Source of the DNA: Bryum argenteum
Lineage: Eukaryota > Streptophyta > Bryopsida > Bryales > Bryaceae
Assembly (NCBI GenBank): GCA_037043015.1
Contig: CM073327.1
Coordinates: 8,724,727 to 8,788,726, forward strand
Reading direction: 5' to 3'
DNA: 64,000 nt
Below the pieces are notes generated by a model, which was given only the letters and a program-made list of their open reading frames with translations, searched no databases and was not told where the DNA came from. Position 1 is the stretch's first letter, and the number at the start of each line of letters is the position of its first letter. Made by a program: the position numbers and the translations under genes. Positions 47,832 through 60,039 of this stretch are shown here, piece after piece.

Positions 47832-50800
47832 AACTTGTGAGCCACATTGTGATGGATTTCTTAGGCACTTCAAGTGGGGTTGAGGGGATAGTTGAAACAC
47901 TCTTGCTAGCGTTGTAAAGAAGATACGAAAGGTTTCTTTGCACATATATATACCAATGATGTTGGTGTGGTAATAGGAAGGGTGTAATAGTGAGACTTTT
48001 GGAATGTGAACAAGTGCCATGGATTTGGATTTTACAATGTTTTCCCATCAAACTTTCGGTCTAAATGGCTTCTATTTAAAATATTTATATCACATGTTTT
48101 TTGGAATGCTTTTGTTTTTGTACATCCGTCATAGTAATACATAGAATTTCAACAATTTAAGTCGTAGAAAATAGACACATAACCACAGTTATCACTTTAG
48201 GTGGTTCTACCAAAGAAGTAATATATAATATGGATCACCTTGATGTCTAGATGTGTGTGTTCATGCTACAACATTGGAAACTGATTAGAATTGATGAATG
48301 TTTTAGGACTTGAACTTAGATTTGAAAGTACCTCTAAAATGTTTGTGAGGAAAAGAACACTCCTTGTCACGTCGAATAGTGAGAGATGAAGACTGTACTT
48401 GTATGTCCTAATTTTAGCAATTTCTTGAATTCAATTATTTTGATATTGAAGAATTAGAGGTAAAAAAAATTTGACTTCGATTCCAAACATGAACCTCATA
48501 TTCTAAAGATATAAGAATTGTTGTAAGTCTTTGCTTGTGTCACTAACACCCTTTGCTTGTGTCCAAACATCTTTAGGTATGTATGTTTCCAACATTTTAA
48601 AAGTTAATTATTGTTAGAGTTGGTGCATTGTTTATGTGGAAACAATTATTTCATCAACATCTCTATATAAAGTTGATGTAATTATGTCTTGGCAAAACAC
48701 TTAGGTGAAAATTCTTGCCAAATATGATAGCCATCTTGGTTTTAGAATACTCAACCCTTTGACGTTTTACTGTGAAAATTGGTCAATTTGGATGATAAAT
48801 AAAATATTTAAAAGTCATGTCTTCTTTACGGATTCTTCTTTTTACCAAAGTCTTGTGAAATGGGATATTAAACAAGTTTACTTTGTGATAAAAAGTACGC
48901 TTCAATCCACTAGGATATAAATTTATGTCATGCATTCATGCACTTTATGGGACATGAGGAATATATCTCAATCCTATATTGCAAATCAAGGAAATGTTAT
49001 TTTCATGAATTTAATTTTTAATATATTCTACATATGTGTAATATATAAATGTCGTTCAACAACTTTCGTGTTGAAATCCTTTTGAAATCCATTTGGTTTT
49101 AGATTTCCAACAACTCCTGTGTGATGACTAAACAACTTTAACACATACATGAAAAATGTGCGTTCGACACTGCAATTTACACTTGCAAAGAGAGCTAAAA
49201 GACTTGTTATAGAGGAACATGCGAGCGTTTGTGATTTATAGCTTTTGTGTTTTTTTTCTTTTCTGTATCATTATTTGAAAATTTTGCATATTGGCGATGT
49301 AGTAGGTGTTCTATTATTTACTGTTTATACCTTTTGCACTATTTTAAAATTGTTATTTGAATGTTATGCATACTAGCCACATATAAAAGACCAAACAAAT
49401 GGCCAATGTACACACTTTTGTAGATTTGTAATTCTAAGTAATAAGAACCTTATAACCCTAAATTTATTCAATTATATCATTTGCAAATACTTTGTTATGG
49501 TATTGAATAATTGAGAATTAAGTGACTCACTTTTGTTTATACTTATGACACTTTAAAGTAAAAATTTAAGCCAACAAGTCCCACAACTTGTAGGGGGTTC
49601 AAGGTAATAGGCAACCATAACCAACTACCATAAACCTTTGCCTAATTTGAAGTTTTGAAAGTAAAGATACATGTTCTTCAAAAATTTGAGCTTATGATGA
49701 GCATTAGGTCCCAATAACACTCCTGCTTTGCAAGATAAATTTGTTCCATATATGATTCATATAGTAATTTCATGTATATTTAGATAAGAGAGTTAAACTC
49801 ATCAATATTTATATAGAAGACCTTACCTCAACTTATTATTCCCAGAATTTTCAAGAAAACAAAGTATATAAGTTGTCCCTAAAGATTAATAGTGCAAAAT
49901 ATTATATAAGGTTAATAACATCAACTACTCTATTCTTAAAATTTTCATATGATATAGTACTTGATGATTTTACTATTTAAATCTAAATTTTATAAATTTA
50001 AGAAAATATATTAGAAATATCACTTTACTTCTAGAAAATTATACTTTTAGAAATATCTAATGCTATAAATATCTTAAATACAACGTGTGTCATTCTGATT
50101 ATGAAAATTGAAGATATGACAAGGTTGTACTTCACATTGTATTTTGCTATATACAAAAGCGTTATACAAAACGTACCAATCGTCTCTTGTAACCATTGCT
50201 CAATCGTAAGAGTCATTGGTTATGGGTGCTTCTATCTTTGGAGGCACACCAATTTTCATGGAATTAAAATTATTATAATTAGTTTTAGATTTATGTGGAC
50301 TTTCTTATCATATACAAAAGTAATAATTTTTAATACTAACCAATGTTAGGAGAATGTAATGAGGGTAATGGTAAGAGGAATAAATTTAAACGTTCGCTTA
50401 TGTATATACTTCTTTATACTTGCAATACAAATTATTCATAGAATACAACATGTTATGAACCTTATATAACCTCTATTGATCATAATGGGTAGGGTAGTTC
50501 CAAATTTTATTTGTTAAAAGTATAAAAGATAAATCTTAAGAAGGGTTTCAAGTCTAGTATGACAATAATACTCAAAATATAATAACATTTGTCATGTTGT
50601 GTACGAAGTATTTTACAAGATTATTTTTAACTCGTTAAATGGTCGATTAGAAACTTTGAAGGAATGCCACGTTTATACTATAAAAAGATCTTAAAATAAT
50701 ATCACATTGAACAAATCTTTGGTCAATTGGCTATCAAGTGCAATTTTAAATCTTCATTTGAGTGTGTTGCTTACTTCTAATAGCATTCGAACAGATAAGA

Positions 50801-51530
50801 GGCAAGATTCTTTTCATGAGCAATTTATTAGGTTATTCTATAGATAAATAAGCTTCAATATTGTTGTTCTAGGAGCAACCCCTCGTAGTTTCAAACATTT
50901 AATTTCAAAACAAAGGCAGAAAGGGTGAGAGGGTCACTTGTAACTCACTTTGTGAAGCGTGATTTTTCCTAGTGAAAAAAGTACTCTTATTTATACTTAA
51001 TATATTTGCTTTAATTCAATTTTAGTCTACTATACGTTAGAGTGCAAGTGGAATGAAGGAGCTTTTAGAGCAACCGTTTATTTCAAACTCATTCAAATAA
51101 TTATCATATTATTCATTGTTTTTATGAAGTCTTTAAGTATTTTTGTACTTTAGCCAATTCCAAGCCTACTCTATGATTTTGTAATCGTCTAATAATTTTC
51201 AAGAGAATGGATGTATGGTTGGTAGCTCTATCCTATACTTTGCCACATGTTTTGTGCGGGGGCCTCGTTTTTGTCTCAATACTAAATTAATTTGTAGTTC
51301 TTGGTTAAAGTCAACTATCCAAATTTTTTGAAGTGCCCAAATACCTACATTTATTGGATACTTCAATCTATACAATTTGAAAATATGTAAAAATTGTGGA
51401 GCTTTATAATAGTAGTATTTTACAGGATTCTATAGTTACAATCATCTTCTTGAAACTTAAAAAAAAAAGAATGCTTGAACTTTACTGAGTTTGAGAAAAA
51501 GTTGAAGGTTGTGCTTTGTCTCCTTGGACC
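47832..51530. repeat. Copy E downstream flank, then featureless AT-rich DNA
   Basis: 47832-48990 is homologous to the downstream flanks of the other RWP-RK copies. From about 48990 to 51530 the DNA is very AT-rich, without recognisable genes, repeats or RNA; similarity to the unit stops. Confidence 0.65.
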
Positions 51531-53519
51531 TTTAACCCCTAAATGGTTTGACTCATTTGTAGTAAAATGAACACATCCTCAAAAGCATTGTCATAGGTGG
51601 AGGTAAAAGTGTGTTATCCAAATCTCAACCGTACAATCTTGTCGTAGACATATTGAACATCATGTGGGTCAAATTTTGAGTCATGAGGCTTCATAGATTG
51701 CGAGATCGTAATGTATTAATACTCAAAAATGATCACATAATTTCATCATTTTCACTTTAAAGTGAAAATGCTACCATTAGACTTATTGCAATGAAAAAGT
51801 CACCAATTAGAATGTTGTTCACCTTCATCTCAGTAGCATCCTTGAACAAAAAAAAACCATGAGAAAAATTTCTTTGTGCAAATTATGGCCCTGCAATGGT
51901 GAAAACTGCCCTAAATTTTACAAAGGAAAAAATGTCTAAAACTAGGCTGCTGTCACTGAAATGCATGCCATTAATTCATACTTCATTGTATGGGTCTGAG
52001 ATTTTTATGACATGAACTAGACTTGATTTGGGACCCAACCCAAGTGATTTCGTCCAAAACGGAGTCCGGATGAAGAAGTTATGGCTCTCCAAAGTTGGTG
52101 TCATCCAAAATGTCGATTTTCGACATTCGGCCCGCTTAAGGGTTAAGGGTCCATTGAAGTTTTGTATTATTCATAGGGCATTAGATAAAAGTATGAGAGT
52201 ATTAACATTAGAGACAACACTTAGGAACATCATTTAATAAGGCTGAGACACCAAAATTAAAAAAGTCTTTAGGCCAAGGAGAAGTTAACGTGTGGCAATG
52301 TTTGCCAACAAATTATGTTTTTGGATAGTAGGCAAGAATTTATTTTGAGCGCACCAAAGTTCTTTTTGAAAGTGCTTTGAACATGATATAATGTAGAAAT
52401 AGGAGAATTCTTATATTGGGGAATGCATGGGTAAAATGTTTTAAAATGGGGGAATAATTACAAATTATTAATAAAAAGTCAAAGGAAAAACACCCTACTA
52501 TTACTTCAAAAGCAAGAAAAAGAAAAAGGTCCATGTTGGTTTTGATTTACTAAAATATCAATTTTCTCAATTAAAGCTTCAATTTGTTCACAAGTGATGC
52601 TAAACTAAGAGCTCAAACTTTTGTACTTCCATTCCCCTCTCTGCGAATATTTTGTGGTTGTCTCCCTATTTGGATTTATTTTACCCATTTGTTCCTCTAC
52701 TTGAAAATTCCCCATAAAAATATATAATCATGTCATTCGAAATATCTATAGTACAAAGTTGAAAATGGTCACGTCAAGAGACGATATAAGTTGGCGTAAA
52801 CATTTTCAGCATCCACTTATGACAAATCTCATGCCAAATTTGTGATTTTAAGAATGTGCACACACACATGGAGAACAAAAATACTTACATGAGATGATGT
52901 CCCTTAACCCTTAAGCGGGCCGAATGTCGAAAAACGACATTTTGGATGACACCAACTTTGGAGAGCCATAACTTCTTCATCCGGACTCCGTTTTGGACGA
53001 AATCACTTGGGTTGGGTCCCAAATCAAGTCTAGTTCATGTCATAAAAATCTCAGACCCATACAATGAAGTATGAATTAATGGCATGCATTTCAGTGACAG
53101 CAGCCTAGTTTTAGACATTTTTTCCTTTGTAAAATTTAGGGCAGTTTTCACCATTGCAGGGCCATAATTTGCACAAAGAAATTTTTCTCATGGTTTTTTT
53201 TTGTTCAAGGATGCTACTGAGATGAAGGTGAACAACATTCTAATTGGTGACTTTTTCATTGCAATAAGTCTAATGGTAGCATTTTCACTTTAAAGTGAAA
53301 ATGATGAAATTATGTGATCATTTTTGAGTATTAATACATTATGATCTCGCAATCTATGAAGCCTCATGACTCAAAATTTGACCCACATGATGTTCAATAT
53401 GTTTACGACAAGATTGTACGGTTGAGATTTGGATAACACACTTTTACCTCCACCTATGACAATGCTTTTGAGGATGTGTTCATTTTACTACAAATGAGTC
53501 AAACCATTTAGGGGTTAAA
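51531..53519. repeat. Large inverted repeat, 619-bp arms, 751-bp spacer
   Basis: The left arm 51531-52149 and right arm 52901-53519 are reverse complements of equal length with only rare substitutions (for example GTAGACATATTG versus GTAAACATATTG). Ends are TTTAACCCCTAAATGG outside and CTTAAGGGTTAAGGG inside. Each arm holds a 24-bp perfect palindrome centred on CACTTTAAAGTG (51747-51770 and 53280-53303). No clear target duplication flanks it, and the spacer 52150-52900 has no coding frame. A transcript would form a long double-stranded hairpin. It may be a foldback element or a recent inverted duplication. Confidence 0.95.
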
Positions 53520-54589
53520 CATCTAAGAGTAATAAATATTGATATACCAAACTTTGATTTAACAAAAAATCATCATATACATGAATTTTGATACTATGAG
53601 TATAATAATCAATTTTGATCTCATATGACAAGAGTCATAACATTTATGCATAAAAAGGGACGCTCTACAACAAATGAACCAATAACATGAGAGTGATTTG
53701 TGATCTTCTTTGGCCACATGAACAACTTGATTTCTGATGGAAAGCGTCCCTAAATAGCAACCATATTTCAATAAATACGTTTTATATGAACATTAAAAGT
53801 AATATTCTAGTATCATACTTACAAAAATATTATCATACACAAGAACAATACCAAAATGACTAACATAGATATTGGCATTACATATTCTTAACCCCCAAAA
53901 ACCCAAAAAAGCCAAAATGGCTTATTTACAGGAAAAAAATCAACTAGTTTTTACTATTGTAATCTAACAAATGAAAAAGAAACAACGGTTTAAATTTTCC
54001 ATGGAAGTAAGAAGGCAAGTTATCATTAAGATCCTGCGATTGAATCTTCTAATTCATACTTAGATCAAACGTTTTTTTCCAACCTAACATAGACAAAGAT
54101 TAGTTTCTGCAATTTAGGCAATTTTGCATCAAGGATGATTTTGGGGTAAAAAGGTTGTACCCAATTGTTTTTGTCTTCATTGGAATGTACATGTACACGG
54201 CCCTTTGGCGAAGAAAGCAATGTCACCCTTTTTCTCGTCTGGTCACCGCACAGTCGCGAATCTTCTCTCTGGACGTGATTGCTTTTTGCAACAAAAATAT
54301 CTTCACGGAAGCAATCTTTCAGTCTTGGAGCCCTTTTCGTTTTCGTCTCATCGTTGCCTTGTTGGAGGAATTTGGACATTGGTGTTGTAGTAGCAGCAGC
54401 TATGGCGATCTCCACTGCGGCCATGCTCAACTCGAGCGCTACGCATCTGCATACAAATGGCCAGCTTTCTTCCAGGCAAATCACGACCTTCTCCATTTCC
54501 CTTTCTGTGAAAGTAGAGACTAATTGAACACAATCTAGCACTTGTTTTACTCGAGGAGTGAATGCTTGCTTATTGGGTTTACCAGCAGA
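53520..54589 (+). other. 5' flank of the phosphoglucan phosphatase gene
   Basis: AT-rich to about 54050, then more balanced. An upstream open frame starts at 54402 (MAISTAAMLNSSATHL) and is open to 54536; it resembles a transit peptide but cannot splice in frame into the gene with visible donors, so it may be a 5'UTR uORF or an alternative first exon. Confidence 0.45.
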
Positions 54590-57234
54590 ATGGGCTCGTC
54601 TTCCGGTGCTGGAATGGAGATTCTTCGAGTCAATGGAGCTTTTTCCATTCAGTGCGCGAGCCGGTCAGTCCATCACCCGCAACGACATTCTCTCCAGGTA
54701 ATTCTGCACTAACCTAACAAGAAGCATTGTGTGTTTGTAGGCTCAATGCCGACTTGGTATAATAGCACCTGAAGTGATGTGTTGATGCACAGATTCAAGC
54801 CGCCTCTGGAGAACGGACAGTTGCTGAGACGGAAGAGAAGAAGGAAGAGACGGAGCTTAAGACGGAGGAGTACAGTGCCTCCATGCAGCAAGCCATGGGC
54901 ACAAGTAAGTTCGCCTCCACCAGTATTAGTAGTTCAACAGTGGGCGGAAACATCAATAAACATTTCAGTCAAATAGGATTGAAGTTCCTTTCTATAGAAA
55001 AAACAGCCATGGAGTTCTTCTTATCTGCACCGTTAGCTTCCATTGTGACGCTCAAAACCCTAAATCTCATAGTTGTAATTGTCCCACTAGGCAAAGTTCA
55101 CTATTTTCTGGACTAACATCAGCACTGGGCACGCAGCACTGGAGTACAGGCATGAGCTAGGGATGAATTTCGCGTATGTGCTACCGGACCTCATCGTGGG
55201 CTCATGCTTGCAGGTCAGTTCCTTACATGTACAATCTTCTTCCCATTGATTAGACTCTTTCATCTTTTGGGTTGACGGTGGCGGGTTACTTAGACTCCTG
55301 CAGATGCAGAGAAGCTGAAGGATGAAGGAGTGGGAGTCATCTTCTGTTTGCAGCAAGATCCTGACCTTGCGTATCCTTTGATTCACCTTTTTTCGCATAG
55401 CTCGTAGAGTACCATGAGTTGTTCTGTCTGCCTTGAATGAAAGTGGACAGATACTTCGGAGTGGATCTGTCGGCTATTCAAGAACGCGTGACGGAACTCG
55501 ATGGAATCACGCACTACCGATGCGAAATACGGTACTCCTTCCTTCAAGCCGTGATGTTCCTTCCTTAAGTAGATGCACATTTTTTGTCAAGAAATGTCAA
55601 ATGTGGCTTTGGATGCTGAGCAGGGACTTCGATCCATTCGATCTTCGCATGAGGTTACCAGTAGCAGTAGCGCAATTGCACAAGGCAGTGGAAGCGAATC
55701 AAGGAACTACTGCTTATATTCATTGCACTGCCGGTCTTGGACGAGCTCCTGGTGTTGCAGTAAGAAAATCATCTCTTCTTTCTCCCTTTGCTGAGTCTGT
55801 TCCTTTTTTTTGTGTCCTCAATTCTGTTTAATGAACGTGCAGCTCGCTTACATGTATTGGCTACGAGGAATTTCACTGAAAGAAGCAAACGTCCTCCTTC
55901 AGGTAACCACTAAAACGAACCATTATTTGTTACTGCACTTCATGCTTTTTGAGCGGAATCGGTAATAAGATGGTATCTCCTTCTTACTCGTTGAATGCCT
56001 GCAGAAAGTGAGGCGCTGCCATCCCAAGCTTGAGTCAATACGAGCCGCTACAGCTGATCTGGTTAGCTTTCTACCTTTCCTGTATTACCGTACTACTGAT
56101 CTCTATCAACACTGACATGGTATTGTCTTTTTTTAGTTGACCGAGGGATCAAGGCAAGAGATAGAGCTGAAGTGGTCCGGTGAAGCTGAAAGTGTGGAAA
56201 TCGCAGGTCTTGATGTAGGCTGGGGCGCTGAGGTATGTTTTCACCCGCTCTGATGTTCAAACGTTTTTCATAGCCATGGCTTAGGGTTCAAATCACCGAG
56301 AGGAAAGAGAAACACCGAGTTTCTGTAGAAATTGATGATTTGGTTCCCACTGTGCAGAGGCTTCCAATGGAATATGATGAGAGCGAGAAGCAGTGGATAC
56401 TCAAGCGTAAAGTGCCGGTAAGGTTTCCTGATTTTTTACTTATGTGTTTGGTTTTATGATTCTGATCATTGTTCTTGTGAAGAGTAATTAGATCATAGAT
56501 TTTTAGTAGAGTGCTCTAAAATGGAGCAGATTTCACAATGGAGCTTTAGTAATCTTCACTCATACATAATAGCTTCTCATACAACAATACCATACTCACT
56601 GCGAACATCAGAGGGGTATCATTTTAGGAACACTTATATTTCTAATTTTAAAGATTCATAACTCACTGTAGAAGAGTCCAAGAATGATGATTCCACTTGC
56701 TCTAGCTTTCTACTGATTTTCCCCGTGCTCAAAAATTGCTTGCACTGGTGACATCCATGTACACTTCTTGTGGTGAAAATTGCACATCATTGGCCGCCTT
56801 ACTATATGTTGCTTGGATTGAACTTAAATTTTTTTCGTGCATAATTTGATTCCTAACACAATAATGTAAGTGTTTTTAATGTGTCTTTGAGTATGTGATG
56901 AAATGTAGGTTGGACGATACGAGTACAAGTATGTGGTGGACGGAGAATGGTTGATTGATTCAGAGTTACCAATGTCTGAACCAAATAGAGAAGGGCAAGT
57001 GAACAACGTCGTCGAGGTACCAGATCTCCTTTTCACAATTGTGCATGCAATTAAGGGATGTGTACCTGATTAAGCTCATTTTGTTCGAAAATGCAGGTGA
57101 CAGATAGTGCACAGAACGGGGCATCGCAGGAACTGCGTGAGCGGCTGATGCAAGAGGATGCTGACCTTACTTCGCAGGAGCGCTCTCAAATTCGAGCTAA
57201 ACTGGAAGAGATCGCCAACAGTGGCCAATGGTGA
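54590..57234 (+). CDS. SEX4: Phosphoglucan phosphatase SEX4-type (DSP + CBM48), 369 aa
   Basis: Removes phosphate from starch during degradation in plastids. Twelve exons: 54590-54697, 54793-54904, 55137-55213, 55294-55370, 55451-55531, 55624-55759, 55843-55902, 56005-56061, 56137-56232, 56358-56417, 56909-57016, 57097-57234. Residues 1 to about 50 look like a chloroplast transit peptide. YRHELGMNF and [11 protein letters not shown] start the dual-specificity phosphatase domain; the catalytic loop is HCTAGLGR, with Cys186 and Arg192; [11 protein letters not shown] supplies the general acid region. The CBM48 glycogen-binding domain (about 240-330) has [19 protein letters not shown] and [11 protein letters not shown]. 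The C-terminal helix ends NSGQW. Length is close to Arabidopsis SEX4 (379 aa). The start was chosen because only this frame splices cleanly into exon 2. Confidence 0.95.
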
Positions 57235-57840
57235 ATGATCACTTTAAGATCAACAACACTTAAAGTATCAGGAGTTGCTCATCAATCCAATAATGTAATA
57301 GTAGTAGTACACGGTACATCGCATACGTATTCAGCGTTCTATGTTTATCTGCAGAATGTTTGAGCTAGTTGGATCTATGCCATGCAAGGTCATTCTCCAT
57401 TTCAGTAAAACTTGAAAATTACTTTCAAGGCACTATTTCCTACTATGCATCTTAAGGGAAAACAGAAGTCTAGAACGCTTTAGAATCGAAAAAACTCATA
57501 GATGAGAAAACAGAGATAAGTGTAGACAAAGTGATCTTCCTCAATCACTACCCATAGAAATGAAATATCTCAAAAATTCACGTGATCATGTCATCATGAA
57601 TCTCAAACTCTTCGTAAAGCTCTATATGATTTGCGGTATCAAGACAACTAAAATAATCCCTAGTCTCATGTAATCTAAAGTAGCACTTTCAAATAGATTA
57701 AAGCCGCATGCTAAGAGACTTGTATTCAGATACTCTTATGATCTGAATACAAGGATTGCCCAGATTAGGGATATGTAAAATCATAGGGGACTTCACAACC
57801 TCATGTTGATGCATACGCCGGTGAAAAATGCTACCTACTT
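57235..57840. other. Convergent 3' region between SEX4-type and NOP16 genes
   Basis: About 600 bp shared by the 3'UTRs of the two convergent genes. A local hairpin, AGACTTGTATTCAGATACTC followed by TATGATCTGAATACAAGGA, lies at 57716-57756: GTATTCAGAT and ATCTGAATAC are perfect complements around a short loop. No gene seen. Confidence 0.6.
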
Positions 57841-59422
57841 CTATACTTTGCTATCTTCTTGTGATTCTACGTAATCAGCCAGTTTCTCATACTTGTGGAA
57901 CCGCTGACACAAAAGTGAAAGCGCGCCAGGTGCATGCTGCATCCGATTCAACTTCATGTCCTTCGACATAGCCTGCAACAAAACAAATCATCTCCCCAAC
58001 TTCAGAACTGAATCTAATCAGCTAATTGTTTTAAAAAGCTCAATTGCTCAATACATTAATTGTTTCAAACAATAAAATGGGTGGAGAAAGAGATTACGAC
58101 CGGGGAAGAGAGAGCTTACCACATAATCATCTCCATGTTTCAATATCAGTCGACTAACATAAACTTTCTGCATCGTTGTGAGCTTCTGAAGTGGTGCCTT
58201 TTTCCCGTCCGACCTCTTCTTGTGCAGAGCAGATTTCACATCTGAGATAGAACAAATTGACATTGTAAAACGATATGCACTCACTTACAACTCAAGAGGT
58301 ATCAATTGCAAAAGAAACCATAAGCTGTGTACTGCTTATAAGCATTTTATGTATCACTATAAGCAGAATTTGTTTGATTCCGCGAATGATAAGTACTGCA
58401 AGCTTAGGAGGCGGTTAGCTTACCGTCAGGCTCGTCGTCGCTACCATAAACTTCACTTGTGTCAGCTGACAATGGTTTCTGCAAGTTCACTAGTTGTACA
58501 AGATGCCGAGTGCCAGAGCGCGCTCCTAATACATTAGGATTCGCCACAATCCCCATCGACTTGTAATTGTTAATTAAGGAGGCTTTGCCATCCCACTCCA
58601 ACCTGCGACACGAATAAGATTTAGAACATCAACAGTCTCATCATGATCTTGCAATAATCGAATGATGGCCTTGTAGCAGACTACTTGCAGCGTGCTCACA
58701 ATCGAATCTAAGAGATAGCGCACTTGAATTGGTAAAAGCTCCGCTCTGCTTTGACAAAAGTACACAGAAAAAGGGCATGTCCAGAAGCCAGAACTGTAGA
58801 AGCAGCGATTGTAGTCAAAAACCAAACCTAAAGAACTCGATTCTAGCCAACAGGAATATAATCTGAACATAAACCGTCTCTTTATGATTCTACAGTAATC
58901 AAATGATGTCCTTACAGCATTCTCTGAGAATAATACTTTCATTGTCTCAAAAGCAGCGCACTTAAACTCGGAAAGGCTCCGTTCAGCTTACAAAGAGCAA
59001 GGGCGCCCTCTCGCGAGCATGACCAGACCTCTAAAAAGTAGTGATTCCTAATTAATAGGCCACTCCCATCAGCAATCGAAAAACTAAAGAAAGCTTTTAT
59101 CCTAGTTAAAAAACTTAGGAAGCAGCGCAACCCCAATCCGGAGAAAATCTGTTCTACTTCGCCGAAAGTGGAAAGCTCTCGCAAAGATGTCCAAAAGCGA
59201 GTAGTAGCGAAAGCGCGCTACTCTCATCACCGAAGAGAGTTCCGAATTTTCGAAGAGATTAAAGGATTGCGCAAGGGTGGTGAGGAGAGAGATTGATTAC
59301 TTGGTGTCTGTTCCTGGTAAAATTACGGTCTTCGGAACCACCGGTTTGGAGCTCTTGCGCTTTGGTAAGCCGACGCGAACTGTCGGATTACTTTTCCGAA
59401 ACGCTCTTCGTGATCTCCCCAT
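57841..59422 (-). CDS. NOP16: NOP16-like ribosome biogenesis protein (184 aa)
   Basis: A nucleolar factor for maturation of the large ribosomal subunit. Four exons: 59422-59301, 58602-58424, 58241-58120, 57972-57841, with consistent phases. It begins MGRSRRAFRKSNPTVRVGLPKRK, short and very basic as in the family. The middle has LEWDGKASLINNYKSMGI and NPNVLGAR. The C-terminal half has DVKSALHKKRSDGKKAPLQK, MQKVYVSRLILKHGDDY and AMSKDMKLNRMQHAPGAL, the conserved Nop16 signature. It lies convergent to the SEX4-type gene, with about 600 bp between stops. Intron 1 (58603-59300) is the largest and carries degenerate tandem repeats. Confidence 0.93.
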
Positions 59423-59607
59423 TGCAACTCCGGTTCAAACTCCGTCTTCCTCACACTCTCTTTTTCTGCAGTATTACTAGGGTTTCGAATGGGGCTCTCT
59501 CAGGGTTTAAGGGCGGTTGATCGAGGATTCATCCGCATTTTTACATCCATCGTTCATCCGTGGAGATTTCGTATGTTTCGAGCAGAATCAGATTTGAACT
59601 AAACTAA

Positions 59608-60036
59608 AGGTACGTTCCCACTTGGCCTTAGAGGTGGTGTTAGAAGGTGGTCTTATCTCCTTAAAAGAGTGTGTGTCCACACCTACATTTTTTAGTAATT
59701 ACCAATCCTACATGGATGCCTACATGGCACACTCTAAAACTTGGAGGACATAAAAAATATTAGCTAGTATTTGGGAGGACAAAAGATAGTTGAGCATTAG
59801 TAGGCAAGTGTTAAGGAAGCACCACAATTAGAAATATTCTCAAGTTTTGAAGACTTAAGAGTGGTCTTAGTTAATGGGCCCTTTGAGGAGCCATTATGTA
59901 ATTGAGGCTACTTTTCAAGACACTTTTCCAAGCCTCATTGATGAGGCCTTCCCTAAGAATAAGGAATTTCCCCAAAATTGTGGAGGTCTTAAGTTTTAAT
60001 GTATGCTCTTATCAAAGGCCACGTGGGAAGGGGCCT
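59608..60036. mobile_element. Tourist/Harbinger-like MITE, 429 bp
   Basis: Ends AGGTACGTTCCCACTTGGCC and, reversed, AGGCCCCTTCCCACGTGGCC form an imperfect terminal inverted repeat of about 22 bp. TAA is present on both sides (59605-59607 and 60037-60039), matching the TWA duplication of PIF/Harbinger-type MITEs. No coding frame. It lies just upstream of the NOP16 gene. Mismatches in the ends make this a moderate call. Confidence 0.55.
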
Positions 60037-60039
60037 TAA

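Noticed and set aside
50101-50349. 82-codon ORF in AT-rich DNA
   Set aside because: Low-complexity, hydrophobic by base composition, without homologous copy or gene context.
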